Of a stretch of 35,067 bases of DNA, positions 33,184 to 35,067 are shown piece after piece. The number at the start of each line of letters is the position of its first letter. Within the stretch, counting starts at the first letter, position 1. The position numbers and the translations under genes were made by a program. This stretch comes from Candidatus Kuenenia stuttgartensis (GTDB lineage: Bacteria > Planctomycetota > Planctomycetia > Planctomycetales > Planctomycetaceae): positions 1 to 35,067 of the forward strand of contig CAMDRI010000046.1 of NCBI GenBank assembly GCA_945906725.1, given 5' to 3'. The notes below the pieces were generated by a model. It did no database searches. It saw only the letters and a program-made list of their open reading frames with translations, and was not told the origin of the DNA.

Positions 33184-34242
33184 ATGGAAGCCACTTCGCT
33201 GAGTTTTCTCGACCGATTGCTCACCACCCCCAGCCCGTCCGGGTATGAGCGGCCGATTCAAGACGTCGTCCGCGAGTTCGTGAAACCGTTCGCGACCGAG
33301 GTGCAGACCGATTGGCACGGCAACGTCATCGCAGCCGTCAATCCGAGCGGCTCACCGAGGATCATGCTGGCTGGCCACTGCGACCAGATCGGCCTGCTGA
33401 TCGTGAACATCGACAAGGACGGCTTCCTGCGGACGGCCGCGATCGGCGGCTGGGATGTGCAACAACTCGTCGGCCAACACATGCTCGTCTGGACGAAAGC
33501 GGGACCGGTCAAAGGGGTGATCGCTCGCAAGGCGATTCACCTGCAAACGCCCGAAGACCGCAAGCAGGTGCCGGAGATCAAAGACCTGTGGATCGACATC
33601 GGCGTGAAGAGCGCGGACGAGGCGAAAGAACTCGTCGCAGTCGGCGACCCGGTCACGTTTGAACTCGGCATGCGAACGCTGCGAAACAACCTCGCGGCCG
33701 CTCCCGGCATGGACAACAAAGTCGGCGTGTGGGTCGTCATGCGCGCCTTGCAGATGATCGCGGAGAGAAAACCGCAGGCGGCGGTGGTCGCGGTCTCGAC
33801 GGTGCAAGAAGAGATCGGCTTGCGCGGCGCTCAGACCAGCGCGTACTCCGTCGATCCACAGTTGGGCATCGCGGTCGATGTGACGCACGCGACCGACTGC
33901 CCGACCATCGACGAGAACCAGCACGGCAAGATCAAGCTCGGCGGCGGCCCGGTGCTGTATCGCGGCCCGAACGTCAACCCGGTCGTCTTCGACCGTCTGA
34001 CGTCGCTCGCCAAAGCGAACGACATCCCGTTCCAAATCGGTGGCCTCGCGAAAGCCGCCGGCAACGATTCCAACGTCATGCAAATCAGCCGCGGCGGCGT
34101 CGCCACGGGACTCGTCACGATCCCCAACCGCTACATGCACAGCCCGGTCGAAATGATTTCCTTGGACGACCTCGACAACGCGGCGAAGCTGATCGCGCAC
34201 TTTTGTTTGTCACTGACGCCGACGTGCGACTTCACGCCGTGA
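33184..34242 (+). CDS. M42-family glutamyl aminopeptidase-like metallopeptidase
   Basis: A 352-residue protein if ATG 33184 (MEATSLSFLDRLL) is used; an in-frame ATG at 33151 would add 11 residues outside the family fold. Metal-ligand and catalytic motifs of M42/PepA-type peptidases are complete: AGHCDQIGL (His), PGMDNKVG (bridging Asp), VQEEIGLRGA (catalytic and ligand Glu), AVDVTHATD (Asp) and IPNRYMHSPVE (His). PSPSGYERP is the usual N-terminal signature. These cytosolic enzymes bind two Zn or Co ions, often form dodecamers, and trim peptides from the N-terminus. Identity firm, specificity open. Confidence 0.94.
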   Translation: MEATSLSFLDRLLTTPSPSGYERPIQDVVREFVKPFATEVQTDWHGNVIAAVNPSGSPRIMLAGHCDQIGLLIVNIDKDGFLRTAAIGGWDVQQLVGQHMLVWTKAGPVKGVIARKAIHLQTPEDRKQVPEIKDLWIDIGVKSADEAKELVAVGDPVTFELGMRTLRNNLAAAPGMDNKVGVWVVMRALQMIAERKPQAAVVAVSTVQEEIGLRGAQTSAYSVDPQLGIAVDVTHATDCPTIDENQHGKIKLGGGPVLYRGPNVNPVVFDRLTSLAKANDIPFQIGGLAKAAGNDSNVMQISRGGVATGLVTIPNRYMHSPVEMISLDDLDNAAKLIAHFCLSLTPTCDFTP

Positions 34243-34281
34243 GCGAGAGACTGCGCACCCGCGCCGAGCGCGCGTCATTTT

Positions 34282-35067
34282 TTAGGGTGAGTAGTGGGCG
34301 TCGCGTTCTGCTGCCTTCAATACCTCGCGGACTATCGGCAACAACTCCGTCAGCGACTGCATTACTCGTTCGTGGTCCCAGACTGCACCCTTTCCCCGAT
34401 GCGTCATGTTGGATCTTACTTGATAGTAGTAGTCCAGCGCCTTCGCAGGAGACTGCGGATCAAGCACCTCCCGCTCGCCAGGCCGATCAGCACGGTAAAC
34501 CTCGCGGCGCTCTTTGACGTGCTGTAAGAGACCCTCAGCAAAAGCTGGCTCGCATGCGAGCTGGCGGACCTTTTCCATCACCTTGTCGCCGAGGTGGTAA
34601 CGCAGTGAAACGTATCGTTCAATTGAGGACCACAGTAGGAGGTAGGCCATTTGCAGCCTGAAAAGAGGCTTCAGATCCCATTGGAAAGCATTCGATGTGA
34701 GGGTCTCCTCCACCACGTCCAGGGCTACTGTGAACAGCGGGTCTTTCCATCCGTTCCACTCCTCGTCCTCGTCCTCCCAAGACACACTGCCCTTCCCTGG
34801 AGACCGACCGACCAGCACGTTTGCAGGTTTGCCATTGGCTTTGACTTCCTGCCAGCGGTAGTGCTTGTCTGGCTCCATAGCCGAAATGCGGTCATAGGCT
34901 GCCGCAGCGTGCTCAGGTAAGAATGTCACCAGTGCCCCCTTGACGCGCCCGCGTCCTTCCGGGTCGATAATCGGCAGACCGTCGCGAAGTAGAAGGCTCC
35001 CCCTAATTGTCGCTGGATCAGAAACCTTGCTGACCAGTTCACGTAATTGGAAGAAGGCCAATTGCCC
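34282..35067 (-). CDS. GGCT-like plus HEPN-like two-domain protein, partial at N-terminus
   Basis: The frame is open to the window edge; a TTG at 35061 could be the start but the frame continues upstream, so the true start is probably outside. At least 259 residues are visible. The N-terminal part (about 30-85, counting from that TTG) resembles a gamma-glutamylcyclotransferase fold: GRVKGALVTF, then YDRISAMEP, YRWQEV and ANVLVGR. The C-terminal part (about 130-255) is helical with RSNMTH (R216-x4-H221), the R-x4-6-H motif of HEPN ribonucleases, followed by RGKG. Assignments are from motif reading and are inference. Its codons look less GC-biased than neighbouring genes by eye. It may be a defence or toxin-type gene. 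Confidence 0.6.
   Translation of the reverse strand, partial: GQLAFFQLRELVSKVSDPATIRGSLLLRDGLPIIDPEGRGRVKGALVTFLPEHAAAAYDRISAMEPDKHYRWQEVKANGKPANVLVGRSPGKGSVSWEDEDEEWNGWKDPLFTVALDVVEETLTSNAFQWDLKPLFRLQMAYLLLWSSIERYVSLRYHLGDKVMEKVRQLACEPAFAEGLLQHVKERREVYRADRPGEREVLDPQSPAKALDYYYQVRSNMTHRGKGAVWDHERVMQSLTELLPIVREVLKAAERDAHYSP

Overview
The window is most likely a chromosomal segment of a member of the Planctomycetota. I infer this from several features together. There are many secreted proteins with Tat-type (RR-x-F-L) or Sec-type signals, such as a metallophosphoesterase, a sugar isomerase-like protein and a Gfo/Idh/MocA protein. There is a heme-motif squalene-cyclase-fold protein, a five-CXXCH cytochrome and an LL-diaminopimelate aminotransferase. 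A secretin-type short N-terminal (STN-like) module of the kind common in planctomycete proteins is present, and small inverted-repeat elements lie in most gaps. The genus cannot be fixed from sequence reading alone. No rRNA, tRNA, CRISPR array, transposase or prophage gene was seen, and no gene-free stretch exceeds about 260 bases.

Layout. 1-3876 (minus) is a tight four-gene operon: heme-motif squalene-cyclase-like protein, cupin, membrane SGNH hydrolase, and a CocE/X-Pro peptidase-type hydrolase that runs off the left edge. 4133-4797 (plus) is a decayed GntR/ABC-transporter operon. 4806-7065 (minus) holds a sugar isomerase/epimerase-like protein and a frameshifted metallophosphoesterase. 7250-8616 holds a hemolysin III/PAQR membrane protein convergent with an M50 site-2 protease. 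8802-12975 (plus) holds dapL, two tiny membrane zinc-ribbon proteins, a DtxR-type regulator and a four-S1-domain RNA-binding protein. 12991-13578 holds a broken nucleotidyltransferase/partner pair. 13606-15806 holds an apparently exported isoaspartyl methyltransferase coupled by an ATGA overlap to a YgfZ/GcvT-type protein. 15952-18389 holds a Gfo/Idh/MocA oxidoreductase convergent with a WD40 protein. 18592-21988 (plus) holds acpS, a class C-type serine hydrolase and a pentaheme-motif cytochrome. 22108-29076 (minus) holds a tagaturonate-epimerase-like protein, gltX, a ribokinase and a very large PpiD/SurA-like foldase. 29274-32632 (plus) is topA-plsY. 32685-32939 (minus) is a BON protein. 33184-34242 (plus) is an M42 peptidase. 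34282-35067 (minus) is a partial GGCT-like/HEPN-like gene.

The housekeeping genes (gltX, topA, dapL, acpS, plsY, the S1 protein) read cleanly over their whole length. Four coding lesions fall only in accessory genes: the GntR gene, the phosphoesterase, and both members of the nucleotidyltransferase pair. The ABC operon also carries a large internal deletion. This pattern suggests real gene decay rather than general sequence error.

The most distinctive feature is a set of eleven intergenic elements. Most are paired hairpins with GTAG...CTAC-like or GTAA...TTAC-like ends. Arm sequences differ between subfamilies but the architecture is kept. In five cases the element's first bases provide the stop codon of the adjacent gene. 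The second most distinctive is the foldase at 26113-29076, whose PpiD-like body is split by an STN-like domain and an approximately 160-residue Lys/Asp/Glu/Pro tract. I found no clear multi-gene novel system. The candidates worth a second look are the four-gene operon at the left edge, the twin zinc-ribbon microproteins and the GGCT/HEPN fusion at the right edge.
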